From: Sphingomonas aerophila
Lineage (GTDB): Bacteria; Pseudomonadota; Alphaproteobacteria; Sphingomonadales; Sphingomonadaceae
Reading direction: 5' to 3'
Length of the DNA stretch: 64,000 bases
NCBI RefSeq assembly: GCF_014199305.1
Contig: NZ_JACIJK010000007.1
Span: 221,696 to 285,695, forward strand
Shown: positions 19,059 to 28,620 of the stretch, in pieces
Numbering within the stretch: the first letter of the stretch is position 1
Layout of the letters: every line of letters begins with the position of its first letter
Made by a program: the position numbers and the translations under genes
The notes under the pieces: model-generated
Told to the model about the DNA's origin: nothing
The model's database searches: none
What the model saw: the letters and a program-made list of their open reading frames with translations, nothing else

Positions 19059-19990
19059 GCCGCACCATCCGCCGCGGAGCCCCGCCCAAGCGCCCCCAGC
19101 CGCGCCGCACGGTGCCGGTGAAGAAGATATCGGTGATGGACCGGCTGGTCGGCGCGCTGCCGGTCAGCGAGGAAGCGTTGCGCCGCATCGCGACCTGGAC
19201 CTTCTCCGGCATTGGTGGCGCGGTCGCCATCGGCGTCGCGGTGTTCCTGGGCGTACCCGGCATGATCGGGTCAGCGTTGGCCGAGGGGGCGGGGCGGGCA
19301 GGTTTTCGCGTCGAGCAGATCGACATTGTCGGCCTGAAACGGATGGACCGCGACACGGTGTACGCGCTGGCGTTGCAGGGGCGGCAGGATCAGGCGATCT
19401 TTGCCATCGACCTGGATGAAGTGCGGCGCAACCTGTTGCGCTATGGCTGGGTCGCGGACGCGCATGTGTCCCGGCGGCTGCCCGACACGCTGCTGGTCGG
19501 CATCACCGAGCGGACGCCGGCGGCGGTGTGGCAGGATCGCGGGCAGCTGACGCTGATCGATGCGACCGGGCAGCTTCTCGACCCGGTCGACCCCAGCAAC
19601 ATGCCCGACCTGCCGCTGATCATCGGCCCCGGCGCCGATCGGCAGGAGGCGGCGTATCAGGCGTTGCTCGACGCAGCGCCGGCGTTGAAGCCGCGAGTGC
19701 GGGCGGCGACCTGGGTCGGCAACCGACGCTGGGACCTGACGTTCGAGTCGGGTGAGGTATTGAAGCTGCCGGAAGACGGCGCCGCAGCGGCGCTGGTCCA
19801 GTTCGCGCAAAAGGACGGGGCCCATCCGTTGTTGGGGCGCGGGTGGCTCGCATTCGACATGCGCGATCCGGCCAAGTTCGTGGCGCGGCGGCCCAGTGCC
19901 AGCATGGCGCACCAGGCGGCAGATGACGGCAAGCCTGTTGAAGAACCCAAGGGTACGGGCAACTCGGCGGAATCGGGGGAGGAAGGCTGA
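19055..19990 (+). CDS. ftsQ: cell division protein FtsQ
   Basis: Bitopic divisome protein that links FtsA/FtsK to the FtsB-FtsL pair. It has a long basic cytoplasmic tail (RRGAPPKRPQPRR), a membrane segment at about residues 48-70, then a POTRA domain (FRVEQIDIVGLKRMD) and the FtsQ beta domain. The 311-residue protein ends in an acidic low-complexity tail. The ATG overlaps the ddl stop; the open frame upstream belongs to ddl. The stop shares one base with the ftsA start. Confidence 0.93.
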   Translation: MSRTIRRGAPPKRPQPRRTVPVKKISVMDRLVGALPVSEEALRRIATWTFSGIGGAVAIGVAVFLGVPGMIGSALAEGAGRAGFRVEQIDIVGLKRMDRDTVYALALQGRQDQAIFAIDLDEVRRNLLRYGWVADAHVSRRLPDTLLVGITERTPAAVWQDRGQLTLIDATGQLLDPVDPSNMPDLPLIIGPGADRQEAAYQALLDAAPALKPRVRAATWVGNRRWDLTFESGEVLKLPEDGAAAALVQFAQKDGAHPLLGRGWLAFDMRDPAKFVARRPSASMAHQAADDGKPVEEPKGTGNSAESGEEG

Positions 19991-21255
19991 TGGCTAAGGC
20001 AGCACCGGAAGGGCTGATCACGGCGCTCGATATCGGGTCGAGCAAGGTTTCGGCGATGATCGCGCAAAAGGGGGATGGGGGCGAGCTGATCGTGCTCGGC
20101 ACCGGGCAGCGGGAAAGCCGAGGCGTAAAGGGCGGCTATATCGCCGACATGGGCGCGACCGAAGCAGCCGTGCGCGAGGCGGTGGAGCAGGCCGAGCGCA
20201 TCGCGGGGCTGAACATCGAGAACGTATGGGTCGGCTTTTCCGCCGGCGGGCTGGTCAGCGATGTGGCGGAAGTCGAGTTCGAGCTGGGCGGCCACCGGGT
20301 CGAACAGGCGGACATCGACGCGCTGCTGGCGGCTGGGCGCAACTCGATCGATCCGCAGGGGCGCATGGTGCTGCACGCACAGCCAGCGCTTTACACACTT
20401 GACGGCCTGACCGGGGTCAAGAAGCCGCTGGGCCTTCATGCCGATCGGCTGGGCGTGCACATCCACGTCGTTGCCGCGGATGGTTCGCCGGTCCGCAACC
20501 TCGACCTGTGTGTCCGCTCGGCGCATCTGGAGGTGAAGTCGATCATCGCTTCGCCCGTGGCGACCGGGCTTGCCTGCCTGTCCGAAGAGGAGCGGGAGCT
20601 GGGCGTGGCGCTGGTGGAGATGGGGGCAGGAATCACCAACGTGTCGCTGTTTGCAGGCGGGATGCTGGTTGGGCTGACCTCCATTCCGATGGGCGCGGCC
20701 GACATCACCGACGACATCGCCTCCGCCTTTGGCACGCGTCGCCAGCAGGCGGAGCGGATGAAGTGCTTTCACGGCAGCGCCAACGCCTCTCCACGCGACA
20801 ACCACGACATGATCCCGGTGGTGCCGGTCGGCAGCGAGGATGATGCGCATGGCCACACGCAGATCACCAAGGCCGCGCTGATCGGCGTCATCCGCCAGCG
20901 GCTGGAGCATCAGATGGGCGAGGTGCGAAAAGCGCTCGCCACCCTGAAGTTCGAAGGGCCGGTGGGTCGCCAGGTCGTGCTGACCGGCGGCGGCGCGGAG
21001 TTGAAGGGGATCGCGGATTATGTGCAGCAGGCGCTTGGCCGGTCGGTGCGGATCGGCCGCCCGCGCGGGCTGACGGCACTGCCAGAGGCGCATGCCGGGC
21101 CCGCCTTCGCCACACTGGCGGGATTGGCCTTTTACGCGTCGGCCAACCCGATGGATCTGCGAGCGATCGCGCCCACTCGCGAAACGGCGGTTCACCGCCC
21201 GCGCGGCATGGGCGTGTTTCGCAAACTGATTCAGGCGGCACGTGCAAACTATTGA
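19990..21255 (+). CDS. ftsA: cell division protein FtsA
   Basis: Actin-like ATPase that tethers FtsZ to the membrane. The N-terminal ALDIGSSKVSAMI is the phosphate-1 loop; VLTGGGAELKGI is the adenosine-site motif, and an SHS2/1C domain lies between. The last residues, RKLIQAARANY, form the expected amphipathic membrane-targeting helix. Length 421 residues. Translation starts at an ATG sharing one base with the ftsQ stop. Confidence 0.95.
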   Translation: MAKAAPEGLITALDIGSSKVSAMIAQKGDGGELIVLGTGQRESRGVKGGYIADMGATEAAVREAVEQAERIAGLNIENVWVGFSAGGLVSDVAEVEFELGGHRVEQADIDALLAAGRNSIDPQGRMVLHAQPALYTLDGLTGVKKPLGLHADRLGVHIHVVAADGSPVRNLDLCVRSAHLEVKSIIASPVATGLACLSEEERELGVALVEMGAGITNVSLFAGGMLVGLTSIPMGAADITDDIASAFGTRRQQAERMKCFHGSANASPRDNHDMIPVVPVGSEDDAHGHTQITKAALIGVIRQRLEHQMGEVRKALATLKFEGPVGRQVVLTGGGAELKGIADYVQQALGRSVRIGRPRGLTALPEAHAGPAFATLAGLAFYASANPMDLRAIAPTRETAVHRPRGMGVFRKLIQAARANY

Positions 21256-21366
21256 ATCGTTTTGCGGTGTCAGCACGTTTTCCCGCTGGCACCGGGGCAA
21301 AGGTAAGCTACAAAGGTTAACAGGGGTCCCGACCTGTTTGCCGGGGATGGGCGGAAGGATACGAGT
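21254..21366 (+). promoter_or_regulatory. ftsA-ftsZ intergenic leader with GANTC site and inverted repeat
   Basis: This is the only substantial gap inside the dcw cluster. It contains a GAATC (GANTC, the CcrM methylation target) at 21254-21258, overlapping the end of ftsA. It also has an AACAGG/CCTGTT inverted repeat with an 8-base loop at 21319-21338 and a GGAAGGA ribosome site just before ftsZ. A separate ftsZ promoter is likely, as in other alphaproteobacteria, but no clear -35/-10 pair is visible. Confidence 0.4.
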
Positions 21367-22938
21367 ATGAGCATCGAATTCATGGCGCCGGACGTCGACG
21401 AACTGACCCCGCGTATTTCTGTTATTGGCGTTGGTGGAGCCGGCGGAAACGCCATCGCGAACATGATGCGCGCGGACGTGCAGGGCGTCGAATTCTTGGT
21501 CGCCAACACTGACGCGCAGGCGTTGAAGCAGTCGATTGCGCCCCATCGCGTTCAGTTGGGCAGCAAGATCACGCAAGGCCTGGGCGCGGGCGCACGGCCG
21601 GAGATCGGCCGCGCGGCGGCCGAGGAGACCATCGATCAGCTCGCCAAGCAGCTGGAAGGAAGCCACATGTGCTTCATCGCTGCCGGCATGGGCGGCGGCA
21701 CCGGCACCGGCGCTGCTCCCGTCATCGCCAAGGCGGCGCGTGACATGGGCATCCTGACCGTTGGCGTCGTGACCAAGCCCTTCTCCTTCGAAGGCAACCG
21801 TCGCGCCAAGGCGGCCGAGCAGGGGATCGAGGAGCTTCAGAAATACGTCGACACCCTGATCGTCATCCCGAACCAGAACCTGTTCCTGATCGCCAACGCG
21901 AACACGACCTTCAAGGAAGCGTTCTCGATGGCGGACGAGGTGCTGCAGCAGGGCGTGCGCGGCATCACCGACCTGATGGTCATGCCCGGCCTGATCAACC
22001 TCGACTTCGCCGACGTCCGCTCCGTGATGCAGGAGATGGGCAAGGCGATGATGGGCACCGGCGAGGCGGACGGCGACAACCGCGCGCTGGAAGCTGCGCA
22101 AAAGGCGATCGCCAACCCGCTGCTCGACGGCGTGTCGATGCAGGGTGCGAAGGGCGTGATCATCTCCATCACCGGCGGCGACGACATGCGCCTGCTGGAA
22201 GTGGACGAGGCCGCGAACCACATCCGCGAGCTGGTCGATCCCGACGCGAACATCATCTGGGGCTCCGCCTTCAACCCCGAACTGGAAGGCCGCATCCGCG
22301 TGTCGGTCGTCGCGACCGGCATCGAAGCGGAGGCGCGGCCGGAGCTGTCACAGGCTCGCGAGGCTGAGCCGACCACCACGCGCGGCTTCTCCTTCGGCCT
22401 GGGCCGCAAGGTAGACGAGCCCGCATCGTTCCGCCCGAGCGGCGCGACTGCCACGCCAAAGGCCCCGCCCGCACCCGCGCCGCAGGAAGAGCCTGTTGCC
22501 GCTGCGCCGGAGTCCGAGCCTGTTGCGCAATCGCAGGACGAGGAACTGGTGCTCGGCGCCGAGGAGATGGTGGAAACGCCAGCTCCTGCCGAGCAAGCAC
22601 CTGCGCCCGCGCCTGCGCCTGCGCCCGTGCAAAGCCAGCCGGCAGCTAAGCCTGCGCCAGCTGCCAGGCCGGCGCCCGCCACGGCGGCACGGTCCTCTGC
22701 CGCCACGGCACCGGCAACGGCAGGTGACGATGCCGCCGCCCGCCGCCGCTGGCTTGCCCCGGGCGCGGAAGCAGACGCAGAGCCGGCGCCGGCTCCGCGC
22801 GTGAAGCTTGGCGGGACGCTGTTCGAGCGGATGAGCAACGCCGCGCGCGGCACTGGCGCTGCCCGGGACGAGAACGCGGAGGGCGAGCCTGCGCCGCTGG
22901 ACATCCCGCGTTTCCTGCACCGTCAGAACAACCAGTAA
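21367..22938 (+). CDS. ftsZ: cell division protein FtsZ
   Basis: Tubulin-like GTPase forming the Z ring. The nucleotide motif GVGGAGGNA starts at 21 and the tubulin signature GGGTGTG is at 109-115; the T7-loop region [10 protein letters not shown] is intact. After about residue 330 comes a long Pro/Ala-rich linker of roughly 170 residues containing PAPAPAPAP, then the C-terminal peptide [13 protein letters not shown] that binds FtsA and other partners. Length 523 residues, normal for the alphaproteobacterial long-linker form. It has its own strong ribosome site (GGAAGGA) and a 111-base leader. Confidence 0.97.
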   Translation: MSIEFMAPDVDELTPRISVIGVGGAGGNAIANMMRADVQGVEFLVANTDAQALKQSIAPHRVQLGSKITQGLGAGARPEIGRAAAEETIDQLAKQLEGSHMCFIAAGMGGGTGTGAAPVIAKAARDMGILTVGVVTKPFSFEGNRRAKAAEQGIEELQKYVDTLIVIPNQNLFLIANANTTFKEAFSMADEVLQQGVRGITDLMVMPGLINLDFADVRSVMQEMGKAMMGTGEADGDNRALEAAQKAIANPLLDGVSMQGAKGVIISITGGDDMRLLEVDEAANHIRELVDPDANIIWGSAFNPELEGRIRVSVVATGIEAEARPELSQAREAEPTTTRGFSFGLGRKVDEPASFRPSGATATPKAPPAPAPQEEPVAAAPESEPVAQSQDEELVLGAEEMVETPAPAEQAPAPAPAPAPVQSQPAAKPAPAARPAPATAARSSAATAPATAGDDAAARRRWLAPGAEADAEPAPAPRVKLGGTLFERMSNAARGTGAARDENAEGEPAPLDIPRFLHRQNNQ

Positions 22939-22948
22939 AGCATGTTGA

Positions 22949-22976
22949 TGCGACGGCGCCGAGAGGTGCCGTCGCA
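22949..22976 (+). terminator. stem-loop just after ftsZ, probable 3' end or processing hairpin
   Basis: A 12-bp stem (TGCGACGGCGCC pairing with GGTGCCGTCGCA, one G-U pair) closes a GAGA tetraloop ten bases after the ftsZ stop. There is no T-run after it, so it is not a classical intrinsic terminator. It may stabilise the ftsZ message or act with Rho. Its presence argues against the upstream start of the next ORF at 22942. Confidence 0.5.
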
Positions 22977-23040
22977 GATGCCTGAGCCCGACGCGCTGCG
23001 CGGCCCATCCAGGGCGTCGATTGCTCAACGGATCGGACAC

Positions 23041-24093
23041 GTGCCCCGGACTTCGCTGTGCACCCCCATCGGCCGGATCGTTAGATCGATGATGCTGATC
23101 GGCGCGATCGCGGCTGGGACTGGCGACGCCACGGCTGGAGCGAAGAGGCAACAGGTCGCCCCGGACGGCATCCCATCCCCCGACCCTGACCACCTTATCG
23201 ACATCGGCCGCTGGAATCCGGCGGGCGGGCGGCAGCAGATCCCGCTCTGGCCGGCAGGGCTGGCGATGGCAAAACCGGAGACGGACAAGCCGGAGACCAC
23301 GGTCAAGGGCACGCGGCTTGTCGGCGGCCGTAGCTGGTCGGCGGTGATGAACGTTTCGACCCCGACCATGACCGTGTATCCACCACGTGGCCGGAATGGC
23401 GGCGCGGCGATGCTGGTGCTGCCCGGCGGTGGCTATGAGGTCGTCGCGATCGACCTGGAAGGCACGGAGATCTGCGACTGGGTGACGGCGCAGGGTATGA
23501 CGTGCATCCTGCTGAAGTACCGGGTTCCACAAAGCTGGCATGCTGGCCCGAACGGGGCCGAGCGCGCGCCGCCGGTTCAGCTTGCTTTACAGGACGCGCA
23601 GCGCGCGATGAGCCTGATCCGGTACCGGGCGGCGACGCTGAAGATTGATCCGCGCCGGGTCGGCGTGATCGGCTTTTCAGCGGGCGGTCACCTGGTTCAG
23701 GCGGTCAGCAACGCCGATCGCCGAAGCTACAAGCCCGTTGACGCGGCGGATAGTCAGCCGTCACGCCCGGACCTCGCGATTGCCCTGTACCCAGGCCATA
23801 TCCGGGACTCTTCGGGCGGAAAGGCGAGTGACAACACCCGGCTTGCGCCTTGGATCACCGTCAGCCCCAAAGCGCCCCCGACGTTCATTCTTCACAGCGT
23901 CAACGATCCCACGGACAGTGTGTACCAGTCCTTCGCCTATGGCCTGGCGCTGAAGAAGGCGGGTGTGCCGTTCGAGATGCATCTGTACGCCTATGGCGGG
24001 CACGCCTTTGGATTGCGGCCGAGCAAGGTGGCGATGACCGCCGAATGGCCAGGGCTGGTGGTGCAGTGGCTGCACAGCCTGGGAATAGGGTAA
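23041..24093 (+). CDS. secreted alpha/beta hydrolase (acetylxylan-esterase/BD-FAE-like)
   Basis: Predicted periplasmic or secreted carboxylesterase. The nucleophile elbow is GFSAGG, the oxyanion segment LVLPGGGY occurs upstream as in the HGG-type esterases, an acidic residue lies in HSVNDPTD, and the catalytic histidine is in YGGHAFGL. I chose the GTG because it gives a signal peptide (basic n-region, then MMLIGAIAAGTG); the longer start at 22942 runs through the ftsZ hairpin, and an ATG at 23089 lacks a basic n-region. Homologues act on acetylated or feruloylated polysaccharides, but the substrate here is unknown. It replaces the lpxC gene found after ftsZ in many Gram-negative bacteria. Confidence 0.75.
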   Translation: MPRTSLCTPIGRIVRSMMLIGAIAAGTGDATAGAKRQQVAPDGIPSPDPDHLIDIGRWNPAGGRQQIPLWPAGLAMAKPETDKPETTVKGTRLVGGRSWSAVMNVSTPTMTVYPPRGRNGGAAMLVLPGGGYEVVAIDLEGTEICDWVTAQGMTCILLKYRVPQSWHAGPNGAERAPPVQLALQDAQRAMSLIRYRAATLKIDPRRVGVIGFSAGGHLVQAVSNADRRSYKPVDAADSQPSRPDLAIALYPGHIRDSSGGKASDNTRLAPWITVSPKAPPTFILHSVNDPTDSVYQSFAYGLALKKAGVPFEMHLYAYGGHAFGLRPSKVAMTAEWPGLVVQWLHSLGIG

Positions 24094-24237
24094 TGGGTGG
24101 CGTGGCTTTCCATGCCCCGTACTTTGCGCCCCTGGATGATACGACGTTGCTCGTCGCCGCGCCTGCTCGCTTCATCGCGCCAGATGCTGTTGATCATTGC
24201 CGGTTCAGGCTCAATCGGGCTTAAACCGGTGCGATAC

Positions 24238-26808
24238 ATGCGAGTTCTTATACCCTCCACGCTGGCACTCGCCCTTTCGCTGGCCAGTGCCCCGACCGCT
24301 CTTTCGGCGCAGGCCCTGGTGCAGGCTGTGCCTGGCAGCACCGATGCCGACCGGCTGGGCGATACGATGCGGCGCCTGGCGACCAACCCCGGTGACCTGA
24401 GCGCGCTTCTGGACGCTGGCGAGCTGTCGTTGCGCGTCGACGATCTGAGCGGCGCGGCGTCGTTGTTCGCGCGCGCGGACAAGGTCGACCCGCGCAATGC
24501 CCGCGCGAAGGCGGGGATGGGCGCGATCCTGGTTCGGGCCGAGCGTCCCGGCGAAGCGCTTCGCTACTTTGCGCAGGCCGAGTCGCTGGGTCTGGCCCCG
24601 GCGCGCATGGCGGCCGACCGCGGCTTTGCCTATGACCTGATCGGCGAGCAGGAGCGGGCGCAACGCGATTATCGGCTGGCCCTGAAGACCGAGAGCAATG
24701 ACGAGCTGTTGCGCCGTTACGCCCTGTCGCTGGGGATTTCGGGGCGGCGCGAGCAGGCGCTGGCCGTGCTCGAGCCGCTGATCCGGCGTTCGGACCGAGG
24801 CGCATGGCGTGCGCGGGCATTCGTGCTGGCGATGACTGGCGACGTTCCGGGCGCGACGACGATTGCCAGCACCATGATGCCGGGTGGCACGGCACAGGGG
24901 CTGCAGCCCTTCTTCCAGCAGCTGCCCTCGTTGGGCGCATCGGACCGGGCGTTCGCCGTGCACTTTGGCGAGATCCGCCCCACGCCCGAACGGCTGGCGG
25001 ATGCTCGGCTGGCGCCGGCCCTGATGCCGCTCGCGCCCGAGCCGCAGCCGCAGGTGGCGGTGGCATCGGTTCAGCCGGCGCGCACCGACGATCGTCGCGA
25101 TGACCGCCGCGGCCGCTCCGGACGTGACCGGCGTGCGGAACGCGAGGCGCGGCGCGCGGCGGCGCTGGCGTCTGTCCGGCCGGCGCTCACATCGGCACCG
25201 GCGCGGGTTGCGGCGACGACCGTGGTACAGCCGGTTCCGGCTCGCGTCGGATCGGTTGGTCAGCCGGCGCCGACTCAGGCTGCCTCTGTTCCGCAGCCCG
25301 GCCAGTTCGCGACAGCGCGCCCTGTGCAGACGCCGGCATTCCCATCGCAGGTCGGGCCGTCGCAGCCTGCAACACCGGCTCTTGCGGCCAACACCGGAAC
25401 GGCGAACGCCGGGGTTCAGGCGCGGCCCTTTGCGACGGCGCCGGTGCAGGTGCCCGCTCCTGTGCCGGGAGCGCTCGCGACGCGAACCGCACCTCCCGCC
25501 ACGCAGCCCGCCCCCATGGGATTGGCGTCAAGCTCGGCGGCGTCAGCTGCACGGCCATTCAGCACCCAGCCTGCGCCTGTCGGGTCGGGAGCGAACCCGG
25601 CGCTTTCGGCCGTGCGGCCTCCTTCACCGCCTGCGCCGGTGACGCTGGCGTCCAATCCGGCGACGGCGTCTGGACGTGGTACAACGGTCGCGCCCGGCTT
25701 CGTAACCGATACAGGCGGGGCGGTTGCTCCTGCTACGGCCCCCAATCCTGGCGTGCTGGCGGCCGCGGCTGAAAGCAGCACCTCCGTGTCGGCTGTGAAC
25801 CCGGCCGGATCGGCGCCCGTCGCGGTAGCCAGCATGGCGGCCGCGCCAGCAGTGCCCGCCCCGATCGCGCCGCCTCCGCCTATCCGCCCTGCGCAAGACT
25901 CGGTGTTGGCGCGGATCATCGCGAACCTGTCGATCCCGGCTGCGGAGCTGAACGTTGCGCCCGGCCGCGCGCGCGCCAGCGTCGCCGAAGCCCGCGCCCG
26001 GGCGGCGGAGGACAGCGCCGAGCGCCGCGCCGCAGTGCGCCGCCTTGCGTCGGCGGAACCGCTGCGTGCCGAAACGGGCGCGCGGCGGCGTCGCGGCACG
26101 ACCGAAGCGGACGCGGGTGAGGATGAAGGTGCCGCGCCCGCCGCTCGCACGCGCACAGGGTCGGCCGCACCCGGTCGCCGGCGTGGATCTAGCGCGGAGT
26201 TGGCCGAGGCCGAGGCCCCCGTGAGGACAAGCGTCACCCGTGATCGGCGCGGGCGCAGGGTGGTCCGGACGGAGATCGTGGAGGCCGATGCACCCGGCGC
26301 GACCAGCAGCGCGCGCAGTCGGCGCGGCCAAGTGGATGCCGACGAGGCGACGCCCCGTGCCGGGAAGCGCGGCGCAAAGACTGAGCTGGCCGCCAAGGAC
26401 ACGGCGACCGGTGGCCGGGGCAGCCGCAATCGCAAGGACGAGGACGAGGACACCGGCAAGGCGGGCAAGGGTTCGACCCGCACGGCATCAGGACGCGACG
26501 GCAAGACCGAAGGTCGTGCTGACAAGGCGGAAGCCGGGCGGGTTTGGGTGCAGGTCGCAACCGGCGCGCGCGACGCGGACCTGCCCAAGGCCTGGTCAAC
26601 CGTCAGGAACAAGGCGCCAGAGGTGTTCAAGGGCCGGAGCGGCTATGCCACGCCATTGCGGTCAACCAACCGTGTCGTCACCGGCCCGTTCAAGACGCAG
26701 GCCGAGGCGCAGGCCTTCGTGAACGGTTTGGCCAAGAAGGGCGTGGCCGCCTCCACCTTCACGAGCGACGCCGGGCAGAAGATCGCCAAGCTGCCGACCG
26801 ATAAGTGA
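24238..26808 (+). CDS. large SPOR-domain protein with TPR-like N-terminal half
   Basis: An exported protein of 856 residues. A signal peptide ends near [10 protein letters not shown]. Residues of about 30-240 form TPR-like helical repeats ([22 protein letters not shown] and following), the long middle is low-complexity Ala/Pro/Arg-rich, and the last 85 residues are a SPOR domain ([18 protein letters not shown] to the end). SPOR domains bind denuded septal glycans, so a division or wall-remodelling role is likely, consistent with position just after the dcw cluster. I placed the start at the ATG directly before the signal peptide. Its stop overlaps the dgt start. Confidence 0.78.
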   Translation: MRVLIPSTLALALSLASAPTALSAQALVQAVPGSTDADRLGDTMRRLATNPGDLSALLDAGELSLRVDDLSGAASLFARADKVDPRNARAKAGMGAILVRAERPGEALRYFAQAESLGLAPARMAADRGFAYDLIGEQERAQRDYRLALKTESNDELLRRYALSLGISGRREQALAVLEPLIRRSDRGAWRARAFVLAMTGDVPGATTIASTMMPGGTAQGLQPFFQQLPSLGASDRAFAVHFGEIRPTPERLADARLAPALMPLAPEPQPQVAVASVQPARTDDRRDDRRGRSGRDRRAEREARRAAALASVRPALTSAPARVAATTVVQPVPARVGSVGQPAPTQAASVPQPGQFATARPVQTPAFPSQVGPSQPATPALAANTGTANAGVQARPFATAPVQVPAPVPGALATRTAPPATQPAPMGLASSSAASAARPFSTQPAPVGSGANPALSAVRPPSPPAPVTLASNPATASGRGTTVAPGFVTDTGGAVAPATAPNPGVLAAAAESSTSVSAVNPAGSAPVAVASMAAAPAVPAPIAPPPPIRPAQDSVLARIIANLSIPAAELNVAPGRARASVAEARARAAEDSAERRAAVRRLASAEPLRAETGARRRRGTTEADAGEDEGAAPAARTRTGSAAPGRRRGSSAELAEAEAPVRTSVTRDRRGRRVVRTEIVEADAPGATSSARSRRGQVDADEATPRAGKRGAKTELAAKDTATGGRGSRNRKDEDEDTGKAGKGSTRTASGRDGKTEGRADKAEAGRVWVQVATGARDADLPKAWSTVRNKAPEVFKGRSGYATPLRSTNRVVTGPFKTQAEAQAFVNGLAKKGVAASTFTSDAGQKIAKLPTDK

Positions 26809-27971
26809 GGCCGGCTGCACCTTATGCGGCCAATCCGTCGCTGAGTCGCGGCCGCCATCATCACGAGGGCGACTCGACCGAACGGGGGCCGCGCGACGCG
26901 TTCCAGCGTGACCGCGACCGGGTGATCCATTCGATCAGCTTTCGTCGGCTGCGGCACAAGACCCAGGTGTTCCTGTCACCGGACGGTGACCATTTTCGCG
27001 TCCGCCTGACCCACAGCCTGGAGGTCGCGCAGATCGGTCGCACGATCGCGCGGACGCTGGGGTTGAACGAGGACCTGACCGAGGCGCTCTGCCTGGCGCA
27101 TGACATCGGCCACCCGCCCTTTGGCCATGCCGGGGAGGATGCGCTGAAAGAGGCGATGGCCGAGGCGGGCGGGTTCGACCACAATGGCCACACCCTTCGC
27201 GTCCTGACCACGATCGAGCGGCCGTACCCGCGATTTTCCGGGCTGAACCTGACGTGGGAAACGCTGGAAGGACTGGCGAAGCATAACGGGCCGGTGCGCC
27301 GTCCCGGTTGGGCGCTGGCGGCGGCGGACGCGGATTTCGCGTTGGAGCTGACGCAATGGTCGTCACTGGAAGCGCAGGTCGCCGCGATTGCGGACGACAT
27401 CGCCTATGACAATCACGACATCGATGACGGCCTGCGTGCCGGGCTGCTGACGCTGGACCAGCTGATGGCGGTGCCCCTGGTCCAGGCAAGCTGGGCGGCG
27501 GCGTGCGCGCGCTTTCCGGACGTCGAGCATGCGCGGCTGACGGGAGAGCTGGTGCGCGGCCAGATCGGGGCGATGGCGAACGACCTGATCGCCGAAACGC
27601 GTCGGCGGATCGCGGAAGCGGGGGTTACCTCACCCGATGACGTGCGGAACGCGGGATGCGCGCTGGTCGGATTTTCCGAGGCGATGCGGACGCAGGAGCG
27701 CGACCTGAAGCGCTTCATGTACGCGAACCTGTACCATCACCCGACCCAACTCGCCGCCGCTGCGACGGCCCGACAGATCGTGTCGGGGCTGTTCGCGGGT
27801 TATCGCGCGAACCCCGCCGCGCTGCCGGCAGAGTGGCGCGAGCGGCTGCCCGAGAGTGAGCCCGACCGCAGCCGCCACATCGCCGATTTCATTGCGGGAA
27901 TGACCGACCGGTACGCGATCGCGCGCTACGTGGAGGTAGTGGGGCCGATCGACGTGCCGGAAGGCTTCTGA
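26805..27971 (+). CDS. dgt: deoxyguanosinetriphosphate triphosphohydrolase-like protein
   Basis: HD-domain metal-dependent hydrolase of dNTPs. The N-terminal region has [21 protein letters not shown], typical of the family. The metal ligands are in LTHSLEV and [14 protein letters not shown], and a later aspartate is in [10 protein letters not shown]. The 388-residue length is typical of the class-2 dGTPase-like proteins. The start is GTG, overlapping the stop of the SPOR-protein gene, so the pair is probably co-translated. It converges with a small exported protein gene 15 bases downstream. Confidence 0.9.
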   Translation: MRPAAPYAANPSLSRGRHHHEGDSTERGPRDAFQRDRDRVIHSISFRRLRHKTQVFLSPDGDHFRVRLTHSLEVAQIGRTIARTLGLNEDLTEALCLAHDIGHPPFGHAGEDALKEAMAEAGGFDHNGHTLRVLTTIERPYPRFSGLNLTWETLEGLAKHNGPVRRPGWALAAADADFALELTQWSSLEAQVAAIADDIAYDNHDIDDGLRAGLLTLDQLMAVPLVQASWAAACARFPDVEHARLTGELVRGQIGAMANDLIAETRRRIAEAGVTSPDDVRNAGCALVGFSEAMRTQERDLKRFMYANLYHHPTQLAAAATARQIVSGLFAGYRANPAALPAEWRERLPESEPDRSRHIADFIAGMTDRYAIARYVEVVGPIDVPEGF

Positions 27972-27986
27972 CGCCCGCCTACCCGA

Positions 27987-28289
27987 TCAGGGCAGCATGG
28001 CGAGTTCTGCGCGGGGCGAGGCAGGTGCCGCAGGGGCGGTGAAGGCGACCGGGTAGCCGCCGGCCGTTCCCGTGACCTCCTTGCCGCGTACCCGCAACCG
28101 AAAGCGCGTACCGGCGGGGTAGCCGCGCCCTTCGATCACCTGGTCACGGCCGACCTGCCGTACGGTGTAGATGTATGTTTTTCCACCATCGGTGACCCGC
28201 TGCTTGATCGGCTCGCCAGCCGAAGCGGGCATGGCCGTCGCGAGAACGGGAGCGGCGAGGAGGGCTGCAAGGGTGAAGGTGGTGCGCAT
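27987..28289 (-). CDS. small exported protein, function unknown
   Basis: A 100-residue protein with a clear signal peptide (MRTTFTLAALLAAPVLATAMPASA) and a short beta-rich mature part containing several glycines and basic residues (KTYIYTVRQVGRDQVIEGRGYPAGTRF). There are no cysteines or known domain. An AGGAG-like ribosome site precedes the ATG. It is transcribed divergently from argS and has two related palindromes upstream that could be operators, so it may be conditionally expressed. I do not recognise the family. Confidence 0.72.
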   Translation of the reverse strand: MRTTFTLAALLAAPVLATAMPASAGEPIKQRVTDGGKTYIYTVRQVGRDQVIEGRGYPAGTRFRLRVRGKEVTGTAGGYPVAFTAPAAPASPRAELAMLP

Positions 28290-28317
28290 CGGGCAAGCTC
28301 CTGGCTAGGGAGAGAAC

Positions 28318-28376
28318 AGTTGCAAAGCGCAACTAGTAAACGCCTTTCGGAGATAAGTTGCAAATGCAAACTTATC
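28318..28376. promoter_or_regulatory. two related palindromes upstream of the small exported protein gene
   Basis: The first, at 28318-28334, is AGTTGC-5-GCAACT, a perfect inverted repeat. The second, at 28352-28376, has GATAAGTTGCA and TGCAAACTTATC arms around AA, perfect apart from one extra base. Both share the 9-mer AGTTGCAAA, offset by 38 bases. They lie 29-87 bases upstream of the start at 28289, where operators usually sit. A MarR- or TetR-type dimer is a reasonable guess. The rest of the 331-base gap (28290-28620) holds nothing else convincing; a short plus-strand frame at 28358-28609 has no domain or ribosome site. Confidence 0.55.
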
Positions 28377-28620
28377 ATCTCGGGTTGAGCCCGGTGCAAT
28401 TTGCTGGCCGATGTTTCCTCCCGGTGCTGATTTTAAGCTGTCCTACAGCTGGCGGCACATGCCATGCCGGGGCCATGCCCAGCCCAATCCCCAATGCCCG
28501 CCCCACGATCCGCGAGAGGGGAGGGCCGCCCGTGTTGGCCCTCGCCGCCAGCCGCCGGACCCTTGCGCAATGCCTGGTGGTGTTTGAACCGCGCGTGGCC
28601 TTCGGCTAACGCGCGCGCCC

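Noticed and set aside
19657..22221. 854-codon open frame on the minus strand across ftsQ-ftsA-ftsZ
   Set aside because: It lies opposite three certain genes, has no domain or ribosome site, and its open length is explained by the high-GC codon bias of the plus-strand genes.
22540..22760. Repetitive Pro/Ala codons near the ftsZ 3' end considered as a DNA repeat
   Set aside because: They encode the known disordered linker of FtsZ; there is no exact unit or spacing as in a repeat array or CRISPR.
22942..23040. Upstream start extension of the alpha/beta hydrolase
   Set aside because: It has no ribosome site and contains the ftsZ stem-loop; the resulting N-terminus hides the signal peptide.
28358..28609. 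83-codon plus-strand frame before argS
   Set aside because: It begins inside the operator-like palindrome, lacks a ribosome site and has no coherent domain or signal peptide.
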